From the NCBI GenBank assembly GCA_020848435.1, contig JADLAC010000014.1, forward strand, positions 28,341 through 92,340: a stretch of 64,000 bases of DNA. The letters are read 5' to 3'. Positions 30,716 through 39,802 of this stretch are shown one piece after another. Origin of the DNA: Burkholderiales bacterium (GTDB lineage Bacteria > Pseudomonadota > Gammaproteobacteria > Burkholderiales > WYBJ01). The notes under the pieces are model-generated. The model saw nothing but the letters and a program-made list of their open reading frames with translations, did not search any database and was not told where the DNA came from. Position 1 is the stretch's first letter; the number at the start of each line of letters is the position of its first letter. The position numbers and the translations under genes are program-made.

Positions 30716-31843
30716 ATGGTACTCACCCCCTTGTTCAAGCTCATGTCGGAGAAGCACGCTTCCGACATGTTCTTCACCGCCGGCTCGCCCATCCAGATCA
30801 AGATCCAGGGCGAGGTGATGCCGATCAACGCGCAGATCCTCGATCCGAGCGCCGTCAAGAAGATGGCCCACGAGTGCATGACGCCCGAGCAGGCGGAAGC
30901 GTTCGAGCGCGAGCTCGAGATCAACTTTTCCCTGGTCGAATCGGGCGTGGGTAGCTTCCGGGTCAACGTCTTTCGCCAGCGCGGCGCCGTCGCCATGGTG
31001 ATCCGCCATATCAAGGTCAACATTCCCACTGTCGAGGAGCTGCGCCTGCCGCAAGTGCTCAAGGACATCGTGATGGAGAAGCGCGGCCTCATCATGGTGG
31101 TGGGCTCGACCGGCTCGGGCAAGTCGAGCACCCTCGCCTCGATGATCAACCATCGCAACCAGATGAAGTCGGGACACATCCTCACGATCGAGGATCCGAT
31201 CGAGTACATGTACCGGCACGCCAAGAGCATCGTCAACCAGCGCGAGGTCGGCATCGACACCCGCTCCTACGGCAACGCCCTGGTGAACGCGATGCGCGAG
31301 GCGCCCGATGTCATCCTTATCGGCGAGTGCCGCGACCGGGAAACCTTCCAGGCGGCGCTCGCCTATGCCCAGACCGGGCACCTGTGCCTCACCACCGTGC
31401 ACGCCAACAACAGCTATTACGCGCTCAACCGGGTCATCAACTTCTTCCCCCACGATGCGCGCAACAGCCTGCTGATGGACTTGTCGGTGAGCCTGCGGGC
31501 GATCATCTCCCAGCGCCTGGTGCGCGACGTGCAGGGCAAGCTCTGCCCGGCGGCCGAGATCCTGCTCAATACCAAGCACATCCAGGAGCTGATCAAGAAC
31601 GGCGAAATCGACCAGATCAAGGACGCGATGGAGCAAAGCCTCGCGCCGGGCTGCCAGACCTTCGAGCAAGCGCTCTACAACCTCTACACCCACGGCACCA
31701 TCGCGCTCGAAGAAGCGCTCGCCAACGCCGATTCGGCCACCAACCTGGCATGGCTCATCAACAACGCCAAGGGCGGCACCACCGAGGTGTCGCGCAAGTC
31801 CGCGAATTCGGACGACCTGTCCAGCATTCGCTTGAACCTGTAA
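30716..31843 (+). CDS. pilU: Type IV pilus retraction-type ATPase PilU
   Basis: A 375-residue PilT/PilU ATPase. The start at 30716 (MVLTPLFKLMSEKHASDMF) follows a GGGAGG ribosome binding site. Walker A is GSTGSGKSS, the Asp box and Walker B are in APDVILIGECRDRETFQAAL, and the His box in CLTTVHANNSYYALNR. The N-terminal PAS-like domain precedes. The ECRD sequence (instead of EMRD) and long C-terminus ending in SSIRLNL point to PilU rather than PilT. PilT is usually immediately upstream; here dapD occupies that place, so the partner must lie elsewhere. Confidence 0.9.
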   Translation: MVLTPLFKLMSEKHASDMFFTAGSPIQIKIQGEVMPINAQILDPSAVKKMAHECMTPEQAEAFERELEINFSLVESGVGSFRVNVFRQRGAVAMVIRHIKVNIPTVEELRLPQVLKDIVMEKRGLIMVVGSTGSGKSSTLASMINHRNQMKSGHILTIEDPIEYMYRHAKSIVNQREVGIDTRSYGNALVNAMREAPDVILIGECRDRETFQAALAYAQTGHLCLTTVHANNSYYALNRVINFFPHDARNSLLMDLSVSLRAIISQRLVRDVQGKLCPAAEILLNTKHIQELIKNGEIDQIKDAMEQSLAPGCQTFEQALYNLYTHGTIALEEALANADSATNLAWLINNAKGGTTEVSRKSANSDDLSSIRLNL

Positions 31844-31944
31844 TTCAAGGCTGTACCACGCGCGGGCGTCGACGGGGCATCGCCGAGATCGCAGGTTGGC
31901 CACGACGTGCTGCGCCGGTTGAAGATCAGCGATGAGATGCAGCC

Positions 31945-32898
31945 ATGCGATCGCAGGCCCGCGCTAGCCAGCACGCGCTGCGCGGCAGCTTTCGGACCGC
32001 GCGTACCCGGCTGCGAACGATGCGCGATCTCATACGCTTCGGCGTATCGCAGTTTCGCGCCGCCGGCTTGAGCTACGGCCACGGCTGCGACGATGCGCTC
32101 GACGAAGCGAGCTATCTCGTAGCGCACGCGCTCCATCTGCCGCCGGACCGGGCGGAGCCTTTTCTCGATGCCCACCTGCTCCCCGGCGAGGTGGACGCGG
32201 CGCTGCGGCTATTGCAGCGACGCGTTGCCGAGCGCCGCCCGGCCGCCTATCTCACCGGCGAAGCCTGGATCGGAGCACATCGTTTCTACGTCGATGAGCG
32301 CGTCATCGTGCCGCGCTCCTACATCGGCCATTGGTTTACCGGCGACCTTGCGCCCTGGATCGAGCAGCCGGAGTCGATCGCGACGGCGCTCGAGCTGTGC
32401 ACGGGCTCGGGCTGCCTCGCCGTATTGATGGCGCTGGCACTGCCCCACGCACACATCGATGCGCTCGATGTGTCGGCGGCTGCGCTCGAGGTCGCCCGGC
32501 GCAACGTGGCCGACTATGCGCTGGAGGAAAGGATCCAGCTCATCGAAAGCGACCTGTTCGCGCGCATCCCCGGGCGACGTTACGACCTGATCGTCGCCAA
32601 TCCGCCGTATGTCACCGCGGCAGCCATGGCGAAGCTGCCCGCGGAATACCGGCACGAGCCCGCGCTCGCGCTCGCGGGCGGCGAAGACGGGCTCGATATC
32701 GTGCGCAGAATCCTGGCGCAAGCGCGCGCGCACCTCAATCCCGGCGGCTTGCTCGTCATGGAAGTCGGGCACGCGCGCGAACGGGTCGAGGCCGCATTCC
32801 CGCGCACGCCCTTTACTTGGATGGAAGCCAGCGGCGCCGACGACGCGGTGCTGTTGCTGCGGCGCGATCAGCTTCCGGCGAAGCCGGCCCGGCGCTGA
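31945..32898 (+). CDS. prmB: Ribosomal protein uL3 N5-glutamine methyltransferase
   Basis: A 317-residue SAM-dependent methyltransferase. The N-terminal helical domain contains the PrmB blocks SYGHGCDDALDEASYLV and AYLTGEAWIGAHRFYVDERVIVPRS. The SAM motif is ALELCTGSGCLAVLMA, and the catalytic glutamine-binding NPPY follows in DLIVANPPYVTAAAM. It methylates a glutamine of ribosomal protein L3. An internal ATG at 32020 is an alternative start; the E. coli protein has about as long a lead as the longer form. The 3' end overlaps the convergent rluB gene by 86 bases. Confidence 0.93.
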   Translation: MRSQARASQHALRGSFRTARTRLRTMRDLIRFGVSQFRAAGLSYGHGCDDALDEASYLVAHALHLPPDRAEPFLDAHLLPGEVDAALRLLQRRVAERRPAAYLTGEAWIGAHRFYVDERVIVPRSYIGHWFTGDLAPWIEQPESIATALELCTGSGCLAVLMALALPHAHIDALDVSAAALEVARRNVADYALEERIQLIESDLFARIPGRRYDLIVANPPYVTAAAMAKLPAEYRHEPALALAGGEDGLDIVRRILAQARAHLNPGGLLVMEVGHARERVEAAFPRTPFTWMEASGADDAVLLLRRDQLPAKPARR

Positions 32899-34078
32899 AG
32901 CGCCGCGGTGCTCGCCGCGCGTTCGCCTTACGCAGGCCCGCCCGGCTTTTCGGCCGCGCGGGCACTGCGAGCGGCGCCGGAAGTGAAAGGGTAGTCCCCG
33001 GGCGGGCAACCGGCTTGGCGCGGACGAATTCGCGTGCCGCGACGCGTCTTAGCCGGCGGGCCTCGCCCTGGGAGCGCAATCGCGACGCCGGTGCCGGTGG
33101 CGCGGCGCCTGCATCGCCGCCCGCCGCGGCACGGTCGAGCTGGATCAATGCTTGTTTCACCTCGGCAGGCTCCAGCCGCAGCCATTGCCCGCGTTTCAGC
33201 CGCGGCGGCAGCTCGAAGGGCCCGAAGACGGTCCGCATCAACCGGCTCACCGTCACCCCCAGCGCCGCGAACATCCGGCGCACCAGCCGGTTGCGGCCTT
33301 CGCGCACCCGCACACGATACCAGCGATTGGTGCCTTCCCCTCCCTGAGGCTCGACCAGATCGAAGCGCGCCTTGCCATCCTCCAGCTCGATGCCGGTTCG
33401 AAGCCTGCGAATCTGTTCCGCACCGAGCTCGCCGACGATGCGCACGGCATAATCGCGCCGCGCCTGGAAACGCGGATGGCTCAACCGATTCGCCAGCTCG
33501 CCCGAATCGGTGAATACGAGCAGGCCGCAGGTATTGAAGTCGAGCCGGCCGATGGCCAGCCAGCGATCGCGCTTGAAAACGGCCAGGCGATCGAACACGC
33601 TCGGCCGGCCTTCCGGATCGCTCCTGGAAACGATCTCGCCTTCCGGCTTGTGGTAGAGCAGGACACGCGCCTGGCGTTGCGGCCCGGCCGGGCGCCTGGT
33701 GTCGAGCGCTCGGCCGGAAACGACGATGCGGTCCGCCGCACCGACCCGCAATCCGAGCCTCGCAATCCGCCCGTTGACACTGACTTCGCCGGCCTGAATC
33801 AACTCTTCCATCGCCCGGCGCGAGCCCAGGCCCGCCTCGGCGAGCCGCTTCTGCAGCTTGATGGTCGGCGCGCTGGCATGCTCGCGTAGCATCCGGCCCG
33901 GCTCCCCAGCCACGGAGCGCGCGCGCCGGCCGCCCGATCGATCGATCGATCGCCCGAGGTCATGCTGGGCGCGGGCACCCGGTGCGCCGGTCGAGATCTC
34001 GGCCCGATCGCGCGCTTTGGCCAATGCGGGTCGTGGGCCGGGGCTGCGGCCGCGGCGGTGGCGATCGGGAGTCTTCAT
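32813..34078 (-). CDS. rluB: 23S rRNA pseudouridine synthase RluB-like with basic extensions
   Basis: A 421-residue protein. The S4 domain (IKLQKRLAEAGLGSRRAMEELI) starts near residue 73, followed by the RsuA/RluB catalytic region with the key aspartate in IGRLDFNTCGLLVF and the later REGRNRLVRRMFAALG. These enzymes isomerise a uridine in the peptidyl-transferase region of 23S rRNA. The ATG at 34078 gives an Arg-rich unordered N-terminus; an ATG at 33892 is an alternative. The C-terminus carries about 110 Arg/Ala/Pro-rich residues ending in RRRRRWLPSK. The tail is antisense to the last 86 bases of prmB. The N-terminal extension includes a CGAT tetranucleotide run at 33935-33952. Confidence 0.88.
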   Translation of the reverse strand: MKTPDRHRRGRSPGPRPALAKARDRAEISTGAPGARAQHDLGRSIDRSGGRRARSVAGEPGRMLREHASAPTIKLQKRLAEAGLGSRRAMEELIQAGEVSVNGRIARLGLRVGAADRIVVSGRALDTRRPAGPQRQARVLLYHKPEGEIVSRSDPEGRPSVFDRLAVFKRDRWLAIGRLDFNTCGLLVFTDSGELANRLSHPRFQARRDYAVRIVGELGAEQIRRLRTGIELEDGKARFDLVEPQGGEGTNRWYRVRVREGRNRLVRRMFAALGVTVSRLMRTVFGPFELPPRLKRGQWLRLEPAEVKQALIQLDRAAAGGDAGAAPPAPASRLRSQGEARRLRRVAAREFVRAKPVARPGTTLSLPAPLAVPARPKSRAGLRKANARRAPRRFSAGPASPEADRAAATAPRRRRRWLPSK

Positions 34079-34275
34079 GGGCTCGGGGGTGAGGCGACGA
34101 CTGGCCGTGCCGGTAGCGCGACGCGTGGCGATGCTGCCTGCCGGTACGAACGAGCATATCAGATAGGCGCGCGGCCCGCCCGGCGCCGACTGCTCGCACC
34201 GGACGAGGATCAGGAAGGAATGCGGCAGCAGGCTGTGCGGTTGCGCGCGCTCGGCTGAAGAGCGCAAGCATCACA

Positions 34276-35175
34276 TTAGCGATCGCGTGCGCTGCGCCCG
34301 ATATGGCCGCACAACTGGCTCACACCGTCGAGGACCCGCGCGCTGTGCCGGTGCATCAGGCTGGGGTCAACCGTGTAGAGATGGTCGCGGCGCACGGCGC
34401 GCAGCCTCGGCCAGCGCCGCCATGCCTCCAAAGCCTGCGCGTCGCCGGCGGCGGCCGCCACGACGATTACATCCGGATCGGCGAGCACCACCGCTTCGCG
34501 GCTGGGCTGCGGCAGGCGCGCACCCTGCGAGGCGAAGATGTTGCGCGCGCCGCACGTCGCCAGGGCATCGGCGATGACGTGGTCGCTGCTCACCGTGAGC
34601 AGCGGCCGGCCCCACACCTGGTAGAACACGCGCACCGGCGGCTGCCCTGCCGCCGCGTCGCGCAGCGCACTCAAGCGCTCGCGAAAGCGCTGCGCCTGGT
34701 TGCGGGCCACTGTCGAGGTACCCGCCAGCGCGCCGAGACGTTCGATCGCGCTTGCGATGTCCTCCAGTCGATACGGCTCGTGCAGGAACACCGGATAGCC
34801 CATGGCGCGCAGGCGACCGAGCGCTCGCTTGGGGCTGCCGCTCGCCCACGCCAGGATGAGGTCTGGGCGCAGCGCGACGATGCGCTCCAAGTCGAGAGCG
34901 TGCGCATCACCGATGCGCGCTATGGCGGTGGCCTGCGGCGGGAAATCGCTGTGGGCCGCCGCCCCGATGACGTGCGCGCCCGCGCCAGCCTCGAACGCAA
35001 GCTCGGTCAAATGGGGCGTCAGGCTGACGATGCGCCGTGCGCTCTGCTCCAGCCGAACGGCATTTCCGGCATCGTCGATCGTGGTCACTGCCGCGAGCGC
35101 CGCCGCCGAGCATAGCCATGCGATCAATCCAAGCGCCGGCCAAGCGCGCGTGCGATGGCAACGCTCTATCACCAC
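34276..35175 (-). CDS. btuF: Periplasmic cobalamin/cobalamin-precursor binding protein BtuF-like
   Basis: A 299-residue class III periplasmic binding protein. A signal peptide is visible (ALGLIAWLCSAAALA), followed by the typical BtuF/FhuD opening VTTIDDAGNAVRLEQSARRIVSL. The long central helix joining the two lobes is suggested by RLEDIASAIERLGALAG. Two aligned glutamates or aspartates usually contact BtuC. The start is within the end of the ATPase gene (7-base overlap), so it is the last gene of the btuB-btuC-btuD-btuF order. The putative ligand is vitamin B12, supported by the riboswitch at the head of the locus. Confidence 0.88.
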   Translation of the reverse strand: MVIERCHRTRAWPALGLIAWLCSAAALAAVTTIDDAGNAVRLEQSARRIVSLTPHLTELAFEAGAGAHVIGAAAHSDFPPQATAIARIGDAHALDLERIVALRPDLILAWASGSPKRALGRLRAMGYPVFLHEPYRLEDIASAIERLGALAGTSTVARNQAQRFRERLSALRDAAAGQPPVRVFYQVWGRPLLTVSSDHVIADALATCGARNIFASQGARLPQPSREAVVLADPDVIVVAAAAGDAQALEAWRRWPRLRAVRRDHLYTVDPSLMHRHSARVLDGVSQLCGHIGRSARDR

Positions 35176-35960
35176 CGCGGCGCAAATACCTGGGCGCTGG
35201 GGCCTACCGGCCGCCCGAGCGGAAACCGGAACAACGCCGACAGGCGGTCCTCGCCCAACAGCTCGTCGCCCGTGCCCGCCAGCACTTGCCCATCGTCGTA
35301 TATCAGCAGCGCGTGGGTGGCGAAGCGCGCGGCGAGATTGTATTCATGGGTGGCGAACACGAGCGCGCGCGAGCGCGCCTCGGTCAGCACGACCAGGTGC
35401 TCGAACAAGCGCGCCTGGTGGGCCAGGTCGAGGTGCGCGGTCGGCTCGTCCAACAGGAAGAGCTGCGGGTCCTGCGCCAGCACCGCGGCCAGGGCGACGC
35501 GCTGCCGCTCGCCGCCGGAGAGCGCCAACACATCGCGGCTCGCGAGTGCGGTCAAGTCCATTTGCTCCAGCGCCGCCGCCACGCATTGTCGATCGCGCGC
35601 GCTCTCCCAGCCGAAGCGTCCCATGTGAGGATGGCGCCCGATCAAGACCGCGTCGAACACGCTGGCACCGAAGGCGTAGCTCTGATGCTGGAGCAGCAAC
35701 GCGCGGCTGCGCGCGGCCTCGCGCAGGGACCACGCCGGCCACGGCCGGCCGGAGAAACTGATCGAGCCAGAGCGCGGCGTGCGCAGTCCGGCCAGCGTAT
35801 GCAGCAGCGTCGTCTTGCCGCTGCCATTGGGTCCGAGCACGCACCAGCGCTCGCCGCCCTTCACTTCGAGATCGAGGTCGCGTGTCAACACGCGCGCTCC
35901 GATACCGATCGTCACGCCGCAGACGGCGAGCAATACCGATGCAGAAATGGGGACGCACAC
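35169..35960 (-). CDS. btuD: ABC transporter ATP-binding protein for cobalamin (BtuD-like)
   Basis: A 263-residue ABC ATPase with Walker A LGPNGSGKTTLLHTL, Q-loop LLQHQSY, signature LSGGERQRVALA, Walker B LFLLDEPTAHLDL and H-loop FATHEYN. It is of the iron-chelate/B12 import group (COG1120 type). The predicted start is a GTG at 35960. It lies 51 bases after the permease and overlaps the binding protein by 7 bases. In the complex, two copies drive cobalamin passage through the BtuC dimer. Confidence 0.9.
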   Translation of the reverse strand: MCVPISASVLLAVCGVTIGIGARVLTRDLDLEVKGGERWCVLGPNGSGKTTLLHTLAGLRTPRSGSISFSGRPWPAWSLREAARSRALLLQHQSYAFGASVFDAVLIGRHPHMGRFGWESARDRQCVAAALEQMDLTALASRDVLALSGGERQRVALAAVLAQDPQLFLLDEPTAHLDLAHQARLFEHLVVLTEARSRALVFATHEYNLAARFATHALLIYDDGQVLAGTGDELLGEDRLSALFRFPLGRPVGPSAQVFAPRW

Positions 35961-36011
35961 AGTTTCAGCCTCGGATGTCGATGGTAACGACGAGGAGCCC
36001 CAGCGGGTTGC

Positions 36012-37019
36012 TCACGGCCGCGCCGCGCGGCGGGTGATCAGCCAGATGAATGCCGGCACCCCGAGCACGGCGATCACGGCCCCGACCGGAAGCTGCATCG
36101 GCGCCACGACGCTGCGGGCGAGCGTATCGGCGAACGTGAGCAAGGCCCCGCCCGCAAGAGCGCACAGCGGCAAGAGGACGCGCTGGTCGTTGCCGCTCGC
36201 CAGGCGCAGCGCATTCGGCACGATCAGACCGACGAAGCCCACGGCGCCCACCGTCGTCACGGCAAGCGCGGTGGCGGCCGCGGCGAGCAGCATGATGAGC
36301 AAGCGCAGCCGTTGCACCGCGACGCCGAGGCTGCGCGAGCGCTCCTCGCCCGTGGTGAGCACGTTGAGCTCGCTCGCCGCGAGCCAGGCGAGCAGGAGCA
36401 CGAGTGCCAGCCCCGCGAGCGCCGGCAGAGGTGCTTCCGCCCCATCCAGATCGCCCATCAGCCAGAACAGCATGCCGCGCAAGCTCGCGTCCGGGGCGAG
36501 CGCCAGTATCAGCGTGATCAAGGCCGCCCAGCCGGCCGCGAGCGCGATCCCCGTGAGCAGCAGCCGCAAGGGCTCGGCCCATTCGTCGGCTGCGCTGGTC
36601 GCGATGAAGCTGCGGCGCGCGAACCACACGACCAATGCCACGGAGACGAGCGCGCCGGTCCACGCCGCGCCCAGCGTGGCGAGCGCATCCAGACCGAGCA
36701 GCATGGCCCCGAGCGCGCCGCTGCCGGCGCCGCCCGCCAGCCCGAGGACATACGGATCGGCCAGGGGATTGCGCAGCAAGACCTGCATCAGCGCGCCCGC
36801 CACCGCGAGCAGTCCCCCGGCCGCGAACGCGGCCAGGGCCCGCGGCAGCCGCAGATCCAGCACGACATCGGCATAGAGACTGGGCTCGGCGCTCGCGAGC
36901 GCGCGCCACAGTGCCGGCAAGGAAATGCCCTGGCTCCCCGTAGCGAGGGCGAGGAGAAGCACCGCGCAGGCGAGCGCCAGCGCGATGGCGATGTCGCGCG
37001 CTGAGCGCGGCGCTCTCAT
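36012..37019 (-). CDS. btuC: Cobalamin ABC transporter permease (BtuC/FecCD type)
   Basis: A 335-residue integral membrane protein with about ten hydrophobic segments. The start at 37019 (MRAPRSARDIAIALALACAVLLL) is preferred; the frame upstream to 37139 codes for a charged stretch that overlaps the end of btuB. Family sequences include RLPRALAAFAAGGLLAVAG, MQVLLRNPLADPYVLGLAGG, and GFVGLIVPNALRL, the region that contacts the ATPase. It lies 110 bases after btuB. Confidence 0.9.
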   Translation of the reverse strand: MRAPRSARDIAIALALACAVLLLALATGSQGISLPALWRALASAEPSLYADVVLDLRLPRALAAFAAGGLLAVAGALMQVLLRNPLADPYVLGLAGGAGSGALGAMLLGLDALATLGAAWTGALVSVALVVWFARRSFIATSAADEWAEPLRLLLTGIALAAGWAALITLILALAPDASLRGMLFWLMGDLDGAEAPLPALAGLALVLLLAWLAASELNVLTTGEERSRSLGVAVQRLRLLIMLLAAAATALAVTTVGAVGFVGLIVPNALRLASGNDQRVLLPLCALAGGALLTFADTLARSVVAPMQLPVGAVIAVLGVPAFIWLITRRAARP

Positions 37020-37128
37020 GCGCGCCGTCGAGATCGGCACTGCCGATCGTGATCTCGTCGACCTCCACGCCGGCCAGCGGCGAGCGCGGCGCGCAGTCGT
37101 GCCTCGACGGGGTCGTGCCGCGCTGGGC

Positions 37129-39225
37129 TCACAAGCCACTGTACTCCAGACCGATCCAGAACGAGCGCTCGGGCAAGGGATAGGCGTTGAATCGATCGGC
37201 CACGAACTGACTGCGCACGGCGTACGCGTAGTAATGGCGATCGAACAGGTTGGCGATGCCCAAGGTCGCGGTCAAGGCGCCGGCGAGGCGATGCTGGAGC
37301 TTCAAGTTGGCAGTACCGTAGGCGGGAATCTTCCGGCCCAAGGTGTTGCCTTCGTCGTTTTCCATGTACTGCTCGGAGGCGTAATTCACCTCGGTGCGAA
37401 GCCGGGTGCGGTCGCTCATGCGCCAGTCGAGCGCGGCATCGAGCTTGTGCGTTGGCACGAGCGGCACGGTGCGCTCGGCGATCGCCACGTTCTGTTGCGT
37501 GAAGACCGCGCCCGGCAACACGCCTTCGACGAAGCGCGCGCGTGTGTAGGTATACGCCGCCGAGTAGTCGATATCGCGCGTGAGCGAACGGCGCAGCTCG
37601 AGCTCGAGGCCCGAGCGGCGCAGCCGGGGCAGATTGCGATTGCCGACGCCGCTGGAAAACGGGTCGAGGTGGATCTCGTCGCTGACATCCATTCGAAACA
37701 GCGACGCCTGGAGCCAGGGCGCCGCGCCGCCCACCTGCATGCCGATTTCGTAGGTGCGCGCATGCTGCGGGCGCAGGAACTGAAATTCCTGCGCGCCCAG
37801 CGGCGCGGTCTCGTAGATCTCGTCCACGTTGGCGAAACGGAAACTGCGCGCGGTGCGGGCGATGAGCACATTGTCGTTCGCGATGCGCACGCGAATCCCG
37901 GCCTCGTAGGCAAGCGCGTGCTGGGCGTCGTCGGCATTCGGGGCGGCCGAGCCGAATGCTCCCGGCGCTCCCGCGTCGTACGCATCGGTGGCGGCGATCG
38001 TGCGCCGTTCGTTGCGCGCGCCGAGATTGATCGACACGCGCTCGGAGAGCTGGATCGAATCCATGACGTAGACGGCGTCGTTGTCCTGCCGCGCCCGAAC
38101 GGTACTGAACGGCCGGCCGATGTTGCCGGCCGCATTCGCGCGCAGCAAGCCATAGTCCCAGCGCGCCAGGTCGATGCCGATGACGAACGTATGCCTCGCC
38201 GCGAAGATGCTCCCGCGCCAGCGATAGCGCGGCTGCAGGCTCAGGACATCGAGGTCGATGTCGCGATAGTCGGGAAAACCGCCGAAGTCGAAATAGGAGC
38301 GCTGCGCCTTGTCGCGATAGCCCAAGCCGAGCGCGAGCTCGCCGTCTCGCCCCAGGGACCAGCGCAGGTCCAGCGTCGCCTGGTTGCCGTCGCGCTGGGC
38401 GTAGTCGAGCGGCGTCGCTGCCTGCCGGCGCTGCGTCGCCAATTGATCGATGCCCGCGCTCGGCTGCACGGTTCGTGGGCCGGGCAAACGCAGGCCCTGG
38501 CGATCGGCCGCCAGGCGCAGCGTTGCATCGGCCGCGCTTCCGCTCCAGGTTCCGTTCAAGGCCAGGTTGGACTGGCGCTGCCGATTGTTGTCGCGGTAGC
38601 CGCCGGAGTCGTAGTTGCGCACGAAGGCGTGCGCGCCTGCCTGCTCGCCGAACGCGTTCAGGCTCGCGCTCAGCTCGCGCGTATCCCAGCTCCCGTAACG
38701 CAGCGCGCCGCTCGCGCGCTTGCCGGCACGCGCGGGGTGGCGCGTGACGATATTGATCACCCCGGCGCTCGCCCCGTCGCCGTACTGCACGGCGCCGCTG
38801 CCGCGCAGGATCTCGATGCGCTCGATCGCATCGAGCGGAATCGAGGACCATTGCACACCAGACTGGTCGACGTCGTTCAAGCGGCGGCCATCGACCAGGA
38901 TGAGGGTATTCTGCGCGGCGGTGGCGCCGAAACCGCGCATGTCGAGCTGCGCGAGCGCAGCGTTGTTGCCGTACAGGTCGCGCGCAAAGATGCCCGCGCG
39001 CGATCCGATCAGCTCGGGCAGGGTGCGGGCGGCGCTGCGCGCGATCTCCTCCGCGGTGATGACACTCGCATTGACCGCGATACGGTCTATCGTGTCGGCG
39101 AAGCGCGTCGCCGACACGATCACTTCCGGGGCGCGGTGCTGCTGGGCGCCGGCATGGGCGTGGAGAAACAGAACAAGGGCGCACGGCGCGCACAGCCGCG
39201 CGCGCCAACTCTTGGACTCGGTCAT
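37129..39225 (-). CDS. btuB: TonB-dependent outer-membrane receptor, BtuB-like
   Basis: A 698-residue receptor. The start ATG at 39225 has a GAGAGGA ribosome binding site; signal peptide LCAPCALVLFLHAHAGA; then a TonB-box-like segment EVIVSATR, the plug domain (LPELIGSRAGIFARDLYGNN, LDMRGFGATAAQNTLILVDG), and a 22-strand-type barrel ending in SFWIGLEYSGL. The last residue is leucine rather than the usual aromatic. The cobalamin riboswitch in its leader strongly supports corrinoid as the ligand. Residues that bind Ca2+ in BtuB were not traced. Confidence 0.92.
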   Translation of the reverse strand: MTESKSWRARLCAPCALVLFLHAHAGAQQHRAPEVIVSATRFADTIDRIAVNASVITAEEIARSAARTLPELIGSRAGIFARDLYGNNAALAQLDMRGFGATAAQNTLILVDGRRLNDVDQSGVQWSSIPLDAIERIEILRGSGAVQYGDGASAGVINIVTRHPARAGKRASGALRYGSWDTRELSASLNAFGEQAGAHAFVRNYDSGGYRDNNRQRQSNLALNGTWSGSAADATLRLAADRQGLRLPGPRTVQPSAGIDQLATQRRQAATPLDYAQRDGNQATLDLRWSLGRDGELALGLGYRDKAQRSYFDFGGFPDYRDIDLDVLSLQPRYRWRGSIFAARHTFVIGIDLARWDYGLLRANAAGNIGRPFSTVRARQDNDAVYVMDSIQLSERVSINLGARNERRTIAATDAYDAGAPGAFGSAAPNADDAQHALAYEAGIRVRIANDNVLIARTARSFRFANVDEIYETAPLGAQEFQFLRPQHARTYEIGMQVGGAAPWLQASLFRMDVSDEIHLDPFSSGVGNRNLPRLRRSGLELELRRSLTRDIDYSAAYTYTRARFVEGVLPGAVFTQQNVAIAERTVPLVPTHKLDAALDWRMSDRTRLRTEVNYASEQYMENDEGNTLGRKIPAYGTANLKLQHRLAGALTATLGIANLFDRHYYAYAVRSQFVADRFNAYPLPERSFWIGLEYSGL

Positions 39226-39357
39226 GGACAAATCCTCTCTTCCCGCCACCCGCGGGGCACTGCACGTGGAAGACAAGCAAAGAGGAAAACGGCGCATCGC
39301 CGGGGGCCAGCATCGAGCCGGGCAACGGCGCCCATCCGCTTCCGCTTCACCGCGATC

Positions 39358-39545
39358 CGAGGCCGGTCTCCGGGCTGGCGAGTCTTGGCGCGACGCCTTC
39401 CCGCGGCACATGCCGCAGTGGCCGGAGGACGCGGTCGGCGCGTCCGTCCATGTCGCACCCGCACTCGCTTACCGTTGCGGGGGCAGCACAGGTTGCCGGC
39501 GGCCGTGGCGGCACGCCGGTCCCTGTTTCCCGTTTATCACTCGCC
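39358..39545 (-). promoter_or_regulatory. Cobalamin (adenosylcobalamin) riboswitch
   Basis: Read on the minus strand, the leader of btuB contains the cobalamin riboswitch core: GGGAAACAGGG at the 5' side, then the B12 box GCTGCCCCCGCAACGGTAA, then GGGAAGGCG, and the closing GCCAGCCCGGAGACCGG. These occur in the right order and spacing. The 3' end lies about 130 bases ahead of the btuB start. Binding of adenosylcobalamin is expected to lower btuBCDF expression. A hairpin TCGCCGC-N6-GCGGCGA (39541-39560) flanks the 5' end. A TACAAT -10 candidate at 39585-39580 would start transcription about 30 bases upstream. Confidence 0.93.
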
Positions 39546-39802
39546 GCTTTGAGGCGGCGAGCGCACCAAGGACGGGGGCATTGTAACGCGCACGCATGCG
39601 AGCGAAAAGCCCGCGGGCGCGGCGGCGGCACGCACGGGCAGCCAGCGTCGGGAGCCACGCGCGCACCTGGGCCGGCGGACGCGCGGCACGCTCCTGGCGT
39701 TGCGGGATCGGATCGCGCCCGGCGCGCCGGTCAGCGACGATTGCCACGGCGACGCGGCCCGCGGCATGGAAGACAGGGCCCGGGCTCGCGCCCGGCCGAT
39801 TA

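Noticed and set aside
33935..33952. CGAT tetranucleotide tandem run
   Set aside because: It lies inside the Arg/Ser-rich N-terminal extension of RluB and is short; no evidence of phase variation.
36925..39552. An 875-codon plus-strand frame across btuB and the riboswitch
   Set aside because: Antisense to btuB, no recognisable domain, and it runs through the riboswitch core.
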